Shown piece by piece: positions 1 to 12,689 of a stretch of DNA of 64,000 nt. This stretch comes from Utricularia gibba (lineage: Eukaryota; Streptophyta; Magnoliopsida; Lamiales; Lentibulariaceae). The stretch lies in NCBI GenBank assembly GCA_002189035.1, contig NEEC01000002.1:1116001-1180000 (forward strand). Reading direction: 5' to 3'. The notes beneath the pieces are model-generated. The model did not search any database. It worked only from the letters and a program-made list of their open reading frames with translations, and was not told where the DNA came from. The position numbers and the translations under genes were made by a program. Every line of letters begins with the position of its first letter. The stretch's first letter is position 1.

Positions 1-174
1 TCGCCTGCTTGTTTGGATAAGGGTCCAGGCTCCAGTAATCGCTAGATCGGAACTCTTCCGAACCTCCATGGACTGACCAGTATCCGAAATCCGACTTGCC
101 CTCCAACTCTGATCCCTCCAAACCAGGATTCTTCTCTTCCCTCCAAAGCAAAGTATTCCTCTTGGTTCTTCTAC
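1..174 (-). CDS. Possible partial exon of a gene running off the left edge
   Basis: Read on the minus strand, this stretch stays open to the window edge. One frame has a composition typical of plant coding sequence, rich in Ser, Gly, Glu, Trp and Tyr and ending near residues WSLDPYPNKQA. An in-frame stop lies just upstream of about 174, next to a possible splice acceptor, so this could be an internal exon. A second frame is also open, so the frame choice is uncertain. I do not recognise the family. A 125-codon minus-strand ORF at 265-642 could belong to the same transcript, but nothing confirms it. Confidence 0.22.
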
Positions 175-879
175 GAAAATTGGATCTTTAGAATCAGCGT
201 TGTGTCGGAAAAAAGGCTCTTCCAACCAACAGGTCAACAATGGTAGTCGTTTTCGCTTCGACGGTTATAATTGTGTGAATAGAAAAAGTTCAGAAAAGGG
301 GTTTTGAGTGTAAATTTGAATAACTGAAGGGGTATCACCAAAATGTGGCATAACATATGCGTGAAGGCCAAGTCTTTCGAGCGAGGGAAGCAGAAGGAGA
401 CAGCGCCATGGCGGTGGTCTGGGGTGTAACGTATTGATAAATCCCCCGTTGCTGGGCTTCGGTTTGTTAATGGCGAACAAATTTTCAGGAAGATGAGAGA
501 GGAACGGCCCCCCAGTTAGGTAACTCCGCAGATGAGAAGCAAGGTTCGAGTAGGGCGACGATTTTGAACGTGAATCACCTTCTCTGAATCGGTCTTGATT
601 GACCCATCTCGGAAAGTGAAAAGGGGAGAAATTGCCACCCAAATCTCACACAGACGGAGCCCAGCTTCCGGGTTTTTTCGCGAAAACAGCGGCCAATGCT
701 GAGGAGAATGGCGGCGCGTGGCACCTATCTTCCAAAATCGATAGCTTGAGGTGATAAATAGTGGAAGAAGACTAATTATTGGAAAGGGAACACCAACCGC
801 CGCGCGGAAGGAACAGGGGAACCATCAACCTAGTTGGGTACTGAAGGAAAAAGGGGACAAAAGAAACTTGCAAGTCTTT

Positions 880-3800
880 ATGAGATCGATGGAGGAAGTG
901 GCGGTTGGGCTGAAAAGGAAGAGGATGACTGCTTGGTCATTCAAGGCATCATTTCGGAACCCCCAGAAAAAACGAGCAAGTAATTTGGTGCATCCTTACG
1001 ATAAATTGTAGCAGAACTTATGTTTTTTTCTTCTGCCCCGTAGAATGCTCATTTGGGTATCTTTGTCACATTTTTCTGGAGATTTTTTCTTTTAGAATGT
1101 TGCTAGTGAGTATAATCATGCTGGAGTATAGGTGAGATGTATATTGAGGGTTTAAGCGTCTTATCTTCTATCAGGTGGGGATGCTGAGGTTGAAAATGCA
1201 AAAAAAGCATCCAACAGCTGCAGTAGTAATGATAATAGTAAAGATGGCTTGATGAAGAAAAGGATTAACAGAGAATCTGGTCCTGCCTTTGTTCAAGATG
1301 GGGATCATCAACCAGCTCAACTTGCAGTTGCTGTTTCTAATTCTGATAAAGGTAGCAAGAATTTTCTTATGCAACTGCCTTAGTAGCATTTCAACTTGAC
1401 ATTATTCTGAAGTTTATTTGTGTTGATCTGAGGAAGTCTGTGACCGATCCCAACAATTTCGGAGAGACAGCATGATTGATGAGGTCAGCTCATGCAGCTT
1501 GTCCGGCCTGGAATCATTTGCTTCCGTGTCTGTGTCTGAAGATAGGGCATCATCATCAGTTCAGATGAACCTTAATGATCTTCCGCAGGGGGCACCAATA
1601 GGATCACAGGTAACCATTGAACTTTCAGTAAATGCTTTTCCTTTTTCTTCATTTATTTTTTTTCTCACAGTATGAGATTTGATACCGGCCTATTGGTGGA
1701 CAGGCTGATCTTATGATTCATTGGTGCTAGGGTTGTGTTCATGAAAATTTTGTCAATAGCTGATGGATTTTTATTTATGCCTCTTTGCTGTTGAATAGAA
1801 TATGATGGGGAATTCGGTACCTGAGGATGTCTTTCTGTTTGGAATTATGCCATTACCTCCAATCTTAATAAACAATTGTCATCGGATTCAAGACTTGGAT
1901 TGTTGACTGTGGTGGTGCTGTAATTTGTTATCTTTCCAACCAGGAGGAATTTCACAAGATTTGGGAGAAAGAAAGGTGTAGACTGGAAGAAGATCACAAA
2001 CTGGAAGTTGCCCTCATCCGGCTAATTTATGGCCATGGTGGCATTGCTAATGGCAAACTGGCACATTTGGAAAAGACATTTTCTGATAAACTAGAAAAGC
2101 ATAATCTTCTGAAAAAACAGCGGATTGAAGAACTTGCGATGGAGCAACTAGCTGCTTCAGAAAATGTGGCTGCTTCTCTACAGCAGAACCCTGATGCTGT
2201 TCCTCCTGAGGGCTCCAGTGGTCTGCTCGTTAAAGGGGTAAATGATGATAATCGTGTGGAGCCAGATGCAGAATCCGATGCAGAAAATAATGGTGCTTTA
2301 AACGAGGATTTGGGAAGGCAAAGGAATGAAATTGATTTAATAGCAGATGGTGGCTTGCAAAATTTTGGAGAAGCGTCACCAGACTCACAACCCATGGTAC
2401 ATATTGTTTATTGTTTTCAATCATTGGCGCATCAAATAATACATTTGCTGTGCCTTCTGATTTATAAATTGAATTGGTTATTGTTGTTTTTTTTTGTCAT
2501 TTTCAAACCAAGCCCATGTCTTAGAACTTAAGGGGTGGCATATTTTCTTGTCATGAATTATTTAGATCAGAAAATTGAATAGCCTGCTTACTATCACTAA
2601 AATAAAAAACCTTGCAGGTGCAAAGACAGGAATCTGGTGAGCTGCAAATCCAAACTGCACCTCCTGCGGAAATCCAATCCATGTCGGAGAGGGAGGTCAT
2701 AACATCAGCCATGGTGGACAATGCTGGCAGCAAGTCACCCAGTCTTCAAGTGCCACTGAATGATGGTGTAGAAGCTCCCATATCGTCTGTTGATGCACGC
2801 CTAGTTTCTGAGACATCAGAACAAGCACAACCGATTTTGGCTAATTTAACTTGTGGTGAAAATCTCTCTGGCGATGAACTTCTGGATCAAGGAGCAAGTG
2901 CACCTCAAATTGCAGAGTCTATTAGAAGAGAAGAACTTCCGGAGGAATCATTGTCTTCAAATCTTGGGAATCTGCAGGTGCCTATGGGCTGCAATAGGCA
3001 AGCTGCATGTGATGGTGCTCCTGCACAGCCTCCCCAGGTAACTTCTGTATTGCTTGATACCATTGCTGCACCAAGAGACGTGTCTGCAGTTGGAATTCAA
3101 AACGAACCGCCCCCTTCAATGGGCATTGCTCTCAACCATAGTGTTCAATCCCCAATATGGAATTCCACTCAACCATCACCAGCTGGTCTGTTTCATTACT
3201 CAATACAAAAAATTCTTTCAGATGCTGCAGATCTAGAGAAGAACCATCGCGACATGGTTAGTTTCCAACCCTCTATTTTGTACTGGCTTTTGCTGCTTTC
3301 TCATGATAGTTAAACCCCATTGTGTGTGGCCAGATGTCTAAGGTGAAATCTGACTGTGAGAGAGAGCTAAGTGAAATGCTTGTACAAGTGCGTAGGAAGT
3401 ATGGACTGAAACTTGAGGAGGCTGAAGCCGAATTCAAACGAAAACGAGATGAACTTAACAGAAACCAGAAGAAAATTATTGCTAGCCAGATGTTGGCCGA
3501 GGCTCTCAGGTCCAAAGGACCAGGTATTTGAACGATTTTATATTTGCTGGATGATACATAAATGCCTTTTTTTTTCCTAAATTGGAGTGTATTTTCCATT
3601 TCTATATTGATCTGTGTGCATTTGCTGATTTTGATTCCAGAGATAGGCGTCTCTGAATGCATATTCATGTTTTCAACGCTGTCTAGTCACCAGGACGTTC
3701 TGTGTTTTGACAATTGTTGAACTTTTTGGAACGTATGCTGACATTTCAAGTCATTCTACAGCTTGTTTCTCCTGCTGAACATGGTTTGGGTTTTCAATGC

Positions 3801-4402
3801 AGTTCCCTGTGTTCTCCAGCAGCACCATTTGCCATATCCGCCATCATTGACACCACAGCATGGATCCTCAGGTGGCTCTGCTGCTCCAGGGCATGGAGCT
3901 GTTTCAGCTCGACCAGGTGCAGTTCTACATGGCGTGGCTCTCCCCTCGACCTCTGCTTCAAGGCCATCCATCCTGAATACCGCTGGCCCCCCTGCATATT
4001 TTCCTGGTAACAGTGGAGAAATCCCCACGGCTCGTTCCTCCACAGTCCCTGCTGTGACTCTTAACCCTGTGAATTATTCTCCATCACCGCTTCAGCTTCG
4101 GCAGCCACACATCACACTACAAGGCATTTCCAGCTTCATCTCTCAACCCAGTCCAATTCTGGGGGGAGGATATTTACCCCCTACCGTTTTGCCCTCTGCT
4201 GCTTCAGGACATCAGCCCCAAGGGGCTGCAAATCCTCTACTCCCGCAACATCTCTCTGGGCAGCCTCATCCAATGCAGCCTCCTGAGTCTCCCAGCGCAG
4301 TGTTGTGCAGCCCCTGCCACAAGTAGCCATCCTGGTGACCCCGTAAGTTCCATTACACGAAACATAGCAGCTGGTGTTTTATGCCTGTCTGATGATGATT
4401 AG
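880..4402 (+). CDS. MOM1/MOM2-like transcriptional silencing factor, C-terminal type without SNF2 helicase
   Basis: Proposed exons are 880-979, 1175-1351, 1437-1609, 1944-2396, 2618-3256, 3334-3523 and 3803-4402. Their phases are compatible as far as the last exon. Two charged coiled-coil segments resemble the conserved C-terminal part of plant MOM1 proteins: one near 1944-2160, and one near 3225-3520 that looks like the CMM2 dimerisation motif (key residues LKSDCE-like, then RKKY-like, then NQKK-like). The final exon is Pro/Ser-rich and finishes in another frame with CLSDDD and a stop at 4400-4402, an ending I associate with MOM1 proteins. No SNF2 motifs are visible upstream, so the gene resembles Arabidopsis MOM2 or an engineered mini-MOM1. 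MOM proteins act in the nucleus to silence methylated loci without changing bulk DNA methylation. The first exon (start at 880) is the weakest part. A frame break of +1 or -2 must lie at about 4250-4330. Family call good; start and integrity uncertain. Confidence 0.62.
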
Positions 4403-4415
4403 CCATTCTTACATG

Positions 4416-4420
<5 letters not shown>

Positions 4421-4450
<30 letters not shown>
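4421..4450. repeat. (GA)n microsatellite
   Basis: Uninterrupted GA dinucleotide run of 30 bases just after the stop of the MOM-like gene, probably in its 3' UTR. Confidence 0.95.
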
Positions 4451-4457
<7 letters not shown>

Positions 4458-5239
4458 TAGCTTGGTAGATGGGGTATCCAACACTGTGAATACTTTTGTA
4501 GGAGCCCCTTCACTTCTGTCCCCAGCAGCATCAGCTTCTGTCTGTAGAACCGCCCATGTGGGATTGCCTCTTATATTAATCAAAATCAGATTAATTACAA
4601 ATATTATATTATTTACTTTTTATTTATTTTAAATTTATTTATTTCATAGTAATTTATTTATAATATAGATTTAATTTTATTAAATTTTATAATACACATT
4701 TATATTATTATACAAAATAGGTTTATAACTAATTATATTTATATAATCTTAAAATTGATTACATATCGTATAATTTGAAATACACAGAACACAACTTTAG
4801 TATGTAACACATTTCAAAATCATTAATCCTCCAAACATATGATGACTACTGTAGACAATGTCATTAATATAAGTTTAATTGGTATTACGTGATCACTAAT
4901 CAACGTGTACCTAGGCCAAGGAGCGTTTCCCAGCCCATTACACTAGCAATCGACTTGTGTTATGCTTCAATGGAATTTTTTTTTTTTTTTTTTTTTTTTG
5001 CGCTTCTTCTTGATCAAGAATTTCTTCATGTGGGTGGTCTTGGATTTTTTTTTTAACAAAAATAGGAATTTATTATTTTTTTAAAAGAGGAATATTTCTT
5101 TTTTTTGTTTTCTGTTTTTTGAAACAAAAGTCGTTCGTACGATTTCAAACATGTAGGTGGTATCATGGTTCGCGTTTCGTGCCATTTATTGAGGCATTGA
5201 TTGCTGTATTTAGGTGGGATTCAAAGCCCACATACGCAT

Positions 5240-5275
5240 GTAGTAGTAGTAGTAGTAGTAGTAGTAGCAGTAGTA
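5240..5275. repeat. (AGT)n trinucleotide microsatellite
   Basis: Roughly a dozen AGT units, interrupted once by AGC near the right end. Confidence 0.93.
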
Positions 5276-7200
5276 ATATACAGTAGTAATGAAACCCTTT
5301 CATTAATTGTGACACTTTGGGTGGCTGATTAATCATAAAGTCAATGTGAAAATTGTGCTACTTTCTCCACCCCAAATGCACCATTTATTAGGCCACTTGC
5401 ACCCCAAGGACTAAGGTAACCTGACCTCCCACTTCACCTCACATTTTTGGTAACTTGTCCTTAGGGTTTTGGGTCAAACACAAGTAGGGGGCACATGGCT
5501 TGGCTTCAAGACATGCCATGCAACTTGTGCACCGCGACTAATACTGCATCCAGTCAATGGCAGGTACAGTTGGTACCTGGGCCTTCGCAAGATGCAATTT
5601 TTAGGTCCCCCAGAAGGCCAAAACCCTCATGTCTGGTTCGCATCATGCAGAAGTGACTGATTGAATTCAACCCAATTGTTTCTTGGATCAGGATACCATC
5701 TCATCGTGCAGCAGTAGGAGGAGGAGGAGGAGGGGACTTGCCAAAAAGAAGAGCAGGTTTGAAAAGAGGAAGGCTAGCCGTAGATCATCAAGCGCCAGAG
5801 AGATTTGGGCATTAAAAATGGCAATATTCCACGCCCCTCATTACACAAAATTCCTTCTTCCAACCCAACTTTTATTACACAAGAAACTATCCTTATATTA
5901 TGTCCTTGAAACGCCTCAGAGGAAGAAAATCTCGCTTTCTTTTGTTTTACGAACTGCAAGAACAGCAACTGGTCTGGGGTTCGAAACCGTACATGGGTTC
6001 CTGTGATGAAGATGAAGACGTGAGGTGAGAGGTCCATAATGGGCTTAAAGACTTGGGATCCGAGGAATGATTGAGGCAGATCTTGCCCGTCCTCAAGGGC
6101 AGTGAACAGCGGTTCCTTTGGTCCTAAAAATCAATGAAAAATAATTGCAAACTGATCGTCACTTGCAGTAGACGACGGAAATCACTACAACCAGGCTTAA
6201 GGAATATTAATTGCACATCAGCCTACTAATCCTTGATTTAAAACTCTGCGTAACATTCGCACGATGCTGCATCCACCAAATATTCACCGCTTTCAAACAC
6301 TTTCCTCTCAGAAAAATTCACCGCAAACGACAAAAGGTCATGGGCATTCACCAAAAAATTATTTTGACAATATGTAACGCAGAACATAATTAGTTCATGG
6401 ATGTGTGATAATATTTCACATTGGTTACGGAAAGATACATATTTAAATATAAGAATTTTTTTTTAATATTGTATAAGATATTTTTCTTAAAAAAATAAGA
6501 ATATAAAACTGTGATTATTGAGTATCTAAATAAGATAATATGGTATAATAATAATATTTTACATAATCTTCTCACTGGGACAACTGATGCTTAAAGCAAA
6601 GATCATCTTTGTTTTGGTAGCAAAAAAGAAAAAAAAATCCCACCAACCTTTTTTTAATATATATAAAAAGAAATTAGGGTTTGAAATGATGAAATAAAAT
6701 ATTTGTGCTACATTATCTACATATATGACGAAGCTTTTAGATCCTTGGCATTCTACTTACCGTTTAGGTTTGAAATGCTTTTTTAAATTTGAATAAAAAT
6801 ATACATGAAGTGATATCTTTTTTCTATATTATATTATATTTTTTTTTAGAAAACTATATCAATTGATATCACTTGCTAAATTTTAATTGAATGTAAATTA
6901 AATTTATTTTAGTATAATATTATACTATTTAACTTTTTTTTTCGCATTTTGAACCGGAATCATGCGATTTCTGGTTTGTTCGTTATTTTTAGAATCAATA
7001 AACCGTTTTTCAACTTGGAACTGATTTTCAAAAATCGAATTATTTATAATTCAGCAACGGGAAATCGGGTTCTTCATTATGTGCAATAATTTAGAGAATG
7101 TTGTTTGGTGTAGCAGCTACTGCCCCCGCTCATCATCTTTGAACTTCGCTACGTGTATCATTTCGGACAAATTCCCCCTCAATTTACAACATTTTCAATC

Positions 7201-7500
7201 ATCCATCTTCCAAACACCATACCATTTTGGATTGACTTCAAAAACCTAAAATTTCTCCGAAATCATAAAAAACCAATGCGATCTATTTCAAAGACACGAA
7301 TCCATAAAACGCTGGTGTGTTTGGTTGATGGGATTACATAAGTTTAAAAATCCATCCTACAAACATCATATTCTTTCAAATTGACCACAAAAACCTAAAT
7401 TTTCTTTGAAATCGTAAAAACCCAATGTGATCTATTTCAAAGACTAGAATCCCATAAAACCCTGGTACGTTTGGTTGATGGGATTACATAAGTTTAAAAA
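7201..7500. repeat. 150-bp tandem duplication, two diverged copies
   Basis: Two head-to-tail copies (about 7201-7350 and 7351-7500). Both contain CAAAAACCTAAA-like, GATCTATTTCAAAGAC-like and ATGGGATTACATAAGTTTAA blocks at a spacing of 150 bases. They differ by scattered substitutions, so the duplication is not recent. No coding frame is conserved between them. Confidence 0.88.
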
Positions 7501-7711
7501 TAGAATTACGAATTACAGATTTGAATAAGTTAGAGATCACACCAATTTTTTAATCTCATCTACATAAATTCATAAACCCTAATTCCAAAATACTAGCCCG
7601 CATTTTCCTATAACACGAATGAGTATATAAAAGTTATTATTCGTGAAAAAAATTGATAATTTTTAATATATAATTTTGGAAATGAGGGGTTTGACTTTAG
7701 AAAGTCAGAGG

Positions 7712-7733
7712 AGGAGGGGGTGGGGGTGGGGGT
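7712..7733 (+). other. G-rich tract able to form a G-quadruplex
   Basis: Three runs of five guanines separated by single thymines, preceded by GGAGG. This fits the usual G-quadruplex pattern only if the flanking GG pair or a split of a longer run supplies the fourth stack. It lies about 1.2 kb upstream of the glycosyltransferase start. Confidence 0.55.
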
Positions 7734-8811
7734 TATTCTGCATTGCATTTATGGGGAGCCGCTTGAGGCGAATTAATGTCATTATGCAGCCCCTCCCTTT
7801 TTCTTATATTATAATGTATTTAATATAAGAAATTGTACGTCCCTCACATTCATTCATTCATTCATGGCCGTCTCGCTACTCCCACGTAGCTACTACCGTT
7901 TTTCAAACTTCCATTTCACTCTTGCAAATTAATAAATACTCTTTTTTTATTAATAAAGAAATTCCCCCACCCTATTTTCCATGTGCACATTTCGCATGGA
8001 AATTGTACAAATTAAAATTATAATGCTTTTTATTTCAGAAATTCACACCAAATCTTGGTTAGCCACCATCACGTAGGATGGAGCCCATGGAGGGATGCTC
8101 CTCATTCATTATTTAATAGTAATAGCATGTTTGATTAAATATATAAGATTTATTCTCAATTATATATATATCGTTGTTTGATTAATTAGGATATGTATAT
8201 CAATATTGTATAACTATATCACTCGTATTCTCATTTTTTGAGTATATGAGTGATTTATATAAATGAAAAGACTAAATAAGTCTATATATATATATACTTA
8301 AATTTTTATTATAGAATAAAAAACGTTAAATACAATTGAGTATATGTATACTCAATTACATTATATTTAAACATAAAAACACTCTATTATTAAAGCATCT
8401 CTAATAAAAATGGACCCTCCGACCGGCTTATGCGGTGTAACCCGGGTCGGTTTAGGGCAGTCCCGGTCGAAGAATGGGCACGTGATTTTTGTAAAAGAAT
8501 GGTTCATGGGACCTGCCTGATGCAGAGGAGGATGAGCTGGTAACATCGTACATGGAATTAGGCAGCCGGGTTGATGTATTCAAATACACGTGTTTTTTTT
8601 TTCCTGAGTGTTTTAATGGAATGGGAAGGTTTGAGGGGGGGGGCTCTGCGTTCTAAGGGACATGGCAATTCCCTTTTGACCATCTGATCAAGTCATAAAT
8701 ACGTCTGAGAAAAGGAAAAATTTTCATCATCTTTTCCACATTCCCTGTTGAAGATCCGCCAGGGTTTCAGACTTGCGCTCCTGCCTCTGCATGAGATCTA
8801 CAACTGTGTGT

Positions 8812-8820
8812 GTATATATA
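8812..8820 (+). promoter_or_regulatory. TATA box of the glycosyltransferase gene
   Basis: TATATATA-type element about 90 bases upstream of the chosen ATG at 8907, followed by a short GA repeat (about 8827-8840) that would fall in the 5' leader. Confidence 0.6.
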
Positions 8821-8906
8821 GCGCGCGAGAGAGAGAGAGGTAGGGGGTTTTCAGATCGGGAGAGTGATTCATTTTGCAGAGAAAGCTCCAAGCTGATCGT
8901 GCGTTG

Positions 8907-11816
8907 ATGAGGATGAGGCTGTCAAGAAACCACACCAAGAGAACTGGGGACTACCTGGAGGGGATGATAAGCGATTACTACTTCATGCAAGGGAAGCCCA
9001 AGGCCAGGGTTTCCAGAGGGGATTCATCTCGGTTCTTGACGTGCTTGCAGTTCATGTTCGCCATCTACGCGACGTCTCTGTTGCTGTACATGAGCCCGAC
9101 GATTGATCTCCGAGGGAGGATCTCGCAGCACCTGTCGCAGTTCGTGGTGACTTCCCGTGTGGTGAGTCATGTGCAGGATGGGAGTCCGGTGGCGGAAGGG
9201 GGTTGCGAGTACGAGAAGATCGACTTCGAGCAGAAGAAGTCCAACGACAGTGTGACGATCAAGATGAAGAAGGATCTGTACCAGGAGGTGCTTGATTTCC
9301 AGAGCAGGACGATCGGGACGGAGACGCTGGCGGAGCTGATGGCTATGAAGTCCAGGTGGGATTTGAAAGGCGCAACCTTGCCTAAGATCACTGTGATATT
9401 GAATCATTTCAAGCGGAAGACGCTGTGCGCGCAGCTGGACTCGCTTTTGAACCAGACGCTTCCGTTTCATCATGTCTGGGTGGTGTTCTTTGGGAGCTCT
9501 ATAGAGACATCCTTGAAGAGGATAGTTGAAAGCTATAACAATTCGAGGATCAGCTTCATCAGTTCAAATTATGATTTCAAATACTACGGGAGGTTTCAGA
9601 TGGCGCTGCAGACGGAGGCTGATCTTGTGTACATTCTTGATGATGACATGATTCCTGGGAAAAAGATGTTGGAGATCTTAGCACATGCTGCAGGAACTGA
9701 CAAGTACAAGAACGCTGTTCTGGGAAGTATTGGAAGGATTCTACCGTTCAGACAGAAAGACTTCACTTTTCCAAGTTACAGAAAGTTCAGATCAAAGGAA
9801 GCAGGCCTCTATGTCCCAGATCCTGCTTATGACATAACTCTCGACAAAGTTGTAAGAGTTGATTTTCTCTCCAGTTCTTGGTTTCTATCCTCTGAGCTTG
9901 TGAAGACCCTCTTCATAGAAACACCTTTCACATTCGCAACGGGAGAGGATCTTCACTTGAGGTATGAATCGATTTCTATCTTGCTTTTCGACAGCATGAT
10001 CATGACTGGATTTTTCTCGATTTCTGCCCAGTTATCAGCTTCAAAAGTATCGAGATGCAGGCTCTTTCGTGCTACCTGTGGATCCAAATGACAAAGAAAC
10101 ATGGGGAGATAGTGAGCATAGGCTGGCTTATGTCTCTGAAACGACTGTGATCTTCAAGGATGTGGTGAAAGTAAGAGACGATCAATGGTGGAAAGCTCTC
10201 ACAACAGGGTATATAACACAGTGGGCTTCCATGTACCCACAGCGTATCGATGCACTCTTCTACGCTCACTCTCTGGAGGAAGTGAAAGCACTGGCTCCTC
10301 TTATTCAAAAGTTCAAGACCACAACGGGTAAGAAGGGTTACCTTGTTGTCTCGGGAGGCAGTTTCTGTAGGTGCGAAGATGCAGCCCCGTAATGAAATGG
10401 AGTCCCTCTATCTGCAATGAGAGAAGGTTCAAGGTTCTTGATCTAGGAATCCACTCGTTATCCGGAGCATCGAATTCAGAGGTGCCCATTTTGCAAGCCA
10501 TCTACGCTAGCATGAAGGGGATCATTAGGATCCATAACCCAAGTGTGGTGATCACCGTCTCTGACATTGATCAAAATGTCAGAAAAGCCTTGTCTTTGGC
10601 CACAGACACTAGTGCAAATGGAACAACTCTTGTTCTCCTACCAAAAGAATCGATTTCCAACGCTCTTTGGATAGCTGATCTGCGCTCCACGGCCTTACCA
10701 TGTAGGACACTTTCCCCTGACTTGAAATTCATGATGCTGTGCTTTTCAAGCTGCTTATTGTTACAACTCCTAACCTTTCCAAATCACAATTTTGCAGACT
10801 GGAACCGGATGAAGTTGTCCATCAACATCATCACACAGAACCGTGCTCCCTCTCTTCTGAGGCTCCTAACCTCACTCAATAACGCCTACTACTTGGGAGA
10901 TAGTGTTCCAATAACCTTCAACATGGACAGCAAAGTAGATGAACCGACATTGCAGTTAGTGAAATCTTTTGAATGGGCACACGGGCCCAAGATCATCCGC
11001 AGAAGGATCATTCAAGGAGGCTTAATCCGTGCTGTGAGTGAGAGCTGGTATCCATCTTCAGATGATGACTTCGGTTTGCTTTTGGAAGACGACATCGAGG
11101 TCTCCACTTTCTACTATCTCTGGATCAAATACACGGTCCTATCATATTACTATGACCCAAAAGCCTCACTCCCAGAACTCAGCTCGGTATCCTTATACAC
11201 ACCTCGACTGGTTGAAGTGGTGAAAGAGAGACCCAAGTGGAACGCCACGGAGTTCTTCAAAAAAATCCATCCAAACACACCTTACCTCCAGCAACTCCCC
11301 TGCAGCTGGGGCGCAGTTTTCTTCCCCAAGCATTGGCGAGAATTCTACGCCTACATGAACATGAGATTCACCGAGAACGCAAAGGAGAACCCAGTTCAAA
11401 TCCCCAAATCCAGAACAAATGGATGGCAAGCCTCATGGAAAAAGTTCCTCATAGACATGATGTATCTTCGAGGATACGTGAGTCTCTACCCTAATTTCCC
11501 AAATCAGACGAGTTTCTCCACAAACCACATGGAGCCCGGTGCGCACATCAGCGCCAAGGACAACGTCGTTCAGCACGATAAGAGTGACTTCGAGGTCCCA
11601 TTGATGCAACAAGACTTCACGAAGCTGTTACCACGAGGGAAACTTCCGCAGGCTTCAAAACTACCATCCTTGAATCTCTTCAATCGCGCAGTGTCATTGA
11701 AGGGCCTGAAAGCCGCCGGCGCGAAACTGGGGAAGGACGTCTTGGAATGCCAATCGAATGAGATCGTGATGGCTAACCATGAAACCGGTTTGCCTTCCCA
11801 CTGCGCTGCCTTCTAG
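8907..11816 (+). CDS. Plant GT2-like glycosyltransferase, type II membrane protein
   Basis: Three exons: 8907-9961, 10032-10701 and 10798-11816. The ATG at 8907 is the first in the open frame and is followed by a basic, cytosolic-looking N-terminus. A single hydrophobic segment at about residues 43-63 suggests a Golgi type II anchor. Two GT-A-like blocks follow, each with an acidic metal-binding motif: ILDDDMIPG near residue 243 and LLLEDDIEVS near residue 670. The second block also carries NIITQNRA and NMDSKVDE motifs. From memory the closest relative is Arabidopsis At5g60700 (glycosyltransferase family 2). Acceptor and donor sugar cannot be read from the sequence. The frame breaks in a C4 run at 10385-10388. 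Restoring one C gives CEDAAPVMKW and a total of exactly 915 codons, so the break is probably an assembly deletion. Confidence 0.85.
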
Positions 11817-11884
11817 AATCTTCCCAGACGGCGGGCGCCATTGTTGCGGTTTTCAAAGCAATTTCCCACCATATTTATACTACA

Positions 11885-11932
11885 TCATATGCATCCATCC
11901 ATACATACATATACATACATACATACTACATA
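11885..11932. repeat. (CATA)n-type microsatellite in the 3' flank
   Basis: Imperfect CATA/CATC tetranucleotide run shortly after the glycosyltransferase stop codon. Confidence 0.8.
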
Positions 11933-12214
11933 CCGTGTTGGACGTCTGATAATTGTATTGATGATTTTAAATTTATATTCTTATTTTTCAATTCCTTTGA
12001 AGATTTATTTATAAAATCATTATTTGTAGCATTATGAGAAATTTTATTAATAAATCAATAATCTGGAATATAAATTAAATTCCTTATTATAAGGAATGTC
12101 TGAACAAGGCGTTGCTCTAACGTTCCAAATTTGGGCCTCCATGAATTTTAAAATAGAGAAGCCCGGCCCATTTTCACGGACAGGCCTCTGGGCTTCGCGG
12201 ATCCAAATAAAAAA

Positions 12215-12232
12215 GGGGGGGGGGGGGGGGGG
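12215..12232 (+). repeat. Poly-G run of 18
   Basis: Eighteen consecutive guanines, preceded by an A run. This is unusually long for plant nuclear DNA. Its length should not be trusted, because shorter C/G runs elsewhere in this window appear miscounted. Confidence 0.9.
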
Positions 12233-12665
12233 ATTTTCATTAAAAAGGTAACCCAACCTAGCTTCACATATGTGTGTTCTTAAGCTATGTTTGGCTCTAA
12301 AAAATAGTTCTAAAAAAAGTGATTTTAAAGCACTTCAATTTTTATTGGAGTAGCAGTACCTCAATTTTTTAAAAAAATTAAAGCACTTCGCTGTTTCAGT
12401 TTTATGTAATCAACATGTGTTTTGTCCGAAAATCACTGCTAAAATTATTAAAGTTGAAACTGCACCAAACATACTCTTATTATTGTGTGTTTCTCTTTGA
12501 TCAATCCTACTTGTGAGGCAGGAGACAAACAAGAGGATGCAAGATTGGGACGAGCAAATGGCAAATGTTTGATTTTGCATGTGGAATGAATGATCCAGCC
12601 CCTGTTGGCTCCTTTCTTGCTCGAGCAGATGTTGGAGGCATGGTGGAGCAAGGGGACGAGCTGCT

Positions 12666-12689
12666 TGTGTGTGTGTGTGTGTGTGTGTG
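12666..12689. repeat. (GT)n microsatellite
   Basis: About a dozen GT units in the gene-free interval between the glycosyltransferase and ARF10. Several overlapping minus-strand open frames run through it and are not real genes. Confidence 0.93.

Larger units (their letters stand above)
4451..8800. other. Gene-free AT-rich intergenic region
   Basis: About 4.3 kb between the MOM-like gene and the glycosyltransferase. It is AT-rich with many homopolymer tracts, including a T run at about 4977-5000. The open frames in it are short, lack family signatures and cross low-complexity sequence. The recognisable items are an (AGT)n tract, a 150-bp tandem duplication and a G-rich tract, listed separately. 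I see no transposase, reverse transcriptase or tRNA. Confidence 0.7.

Noticed and set aside
265-642. 125-codon minus-strand ORF
   Set aside because: No domain or family likeness. It may be leader or intron sequence of the gene to the left, so it is not listed as a CDS.
7681-7760. Telomere-like or structural G-rich element
   Set aside because: The unit is GGGGGT rather than TTTAGGG, and only three units are present.
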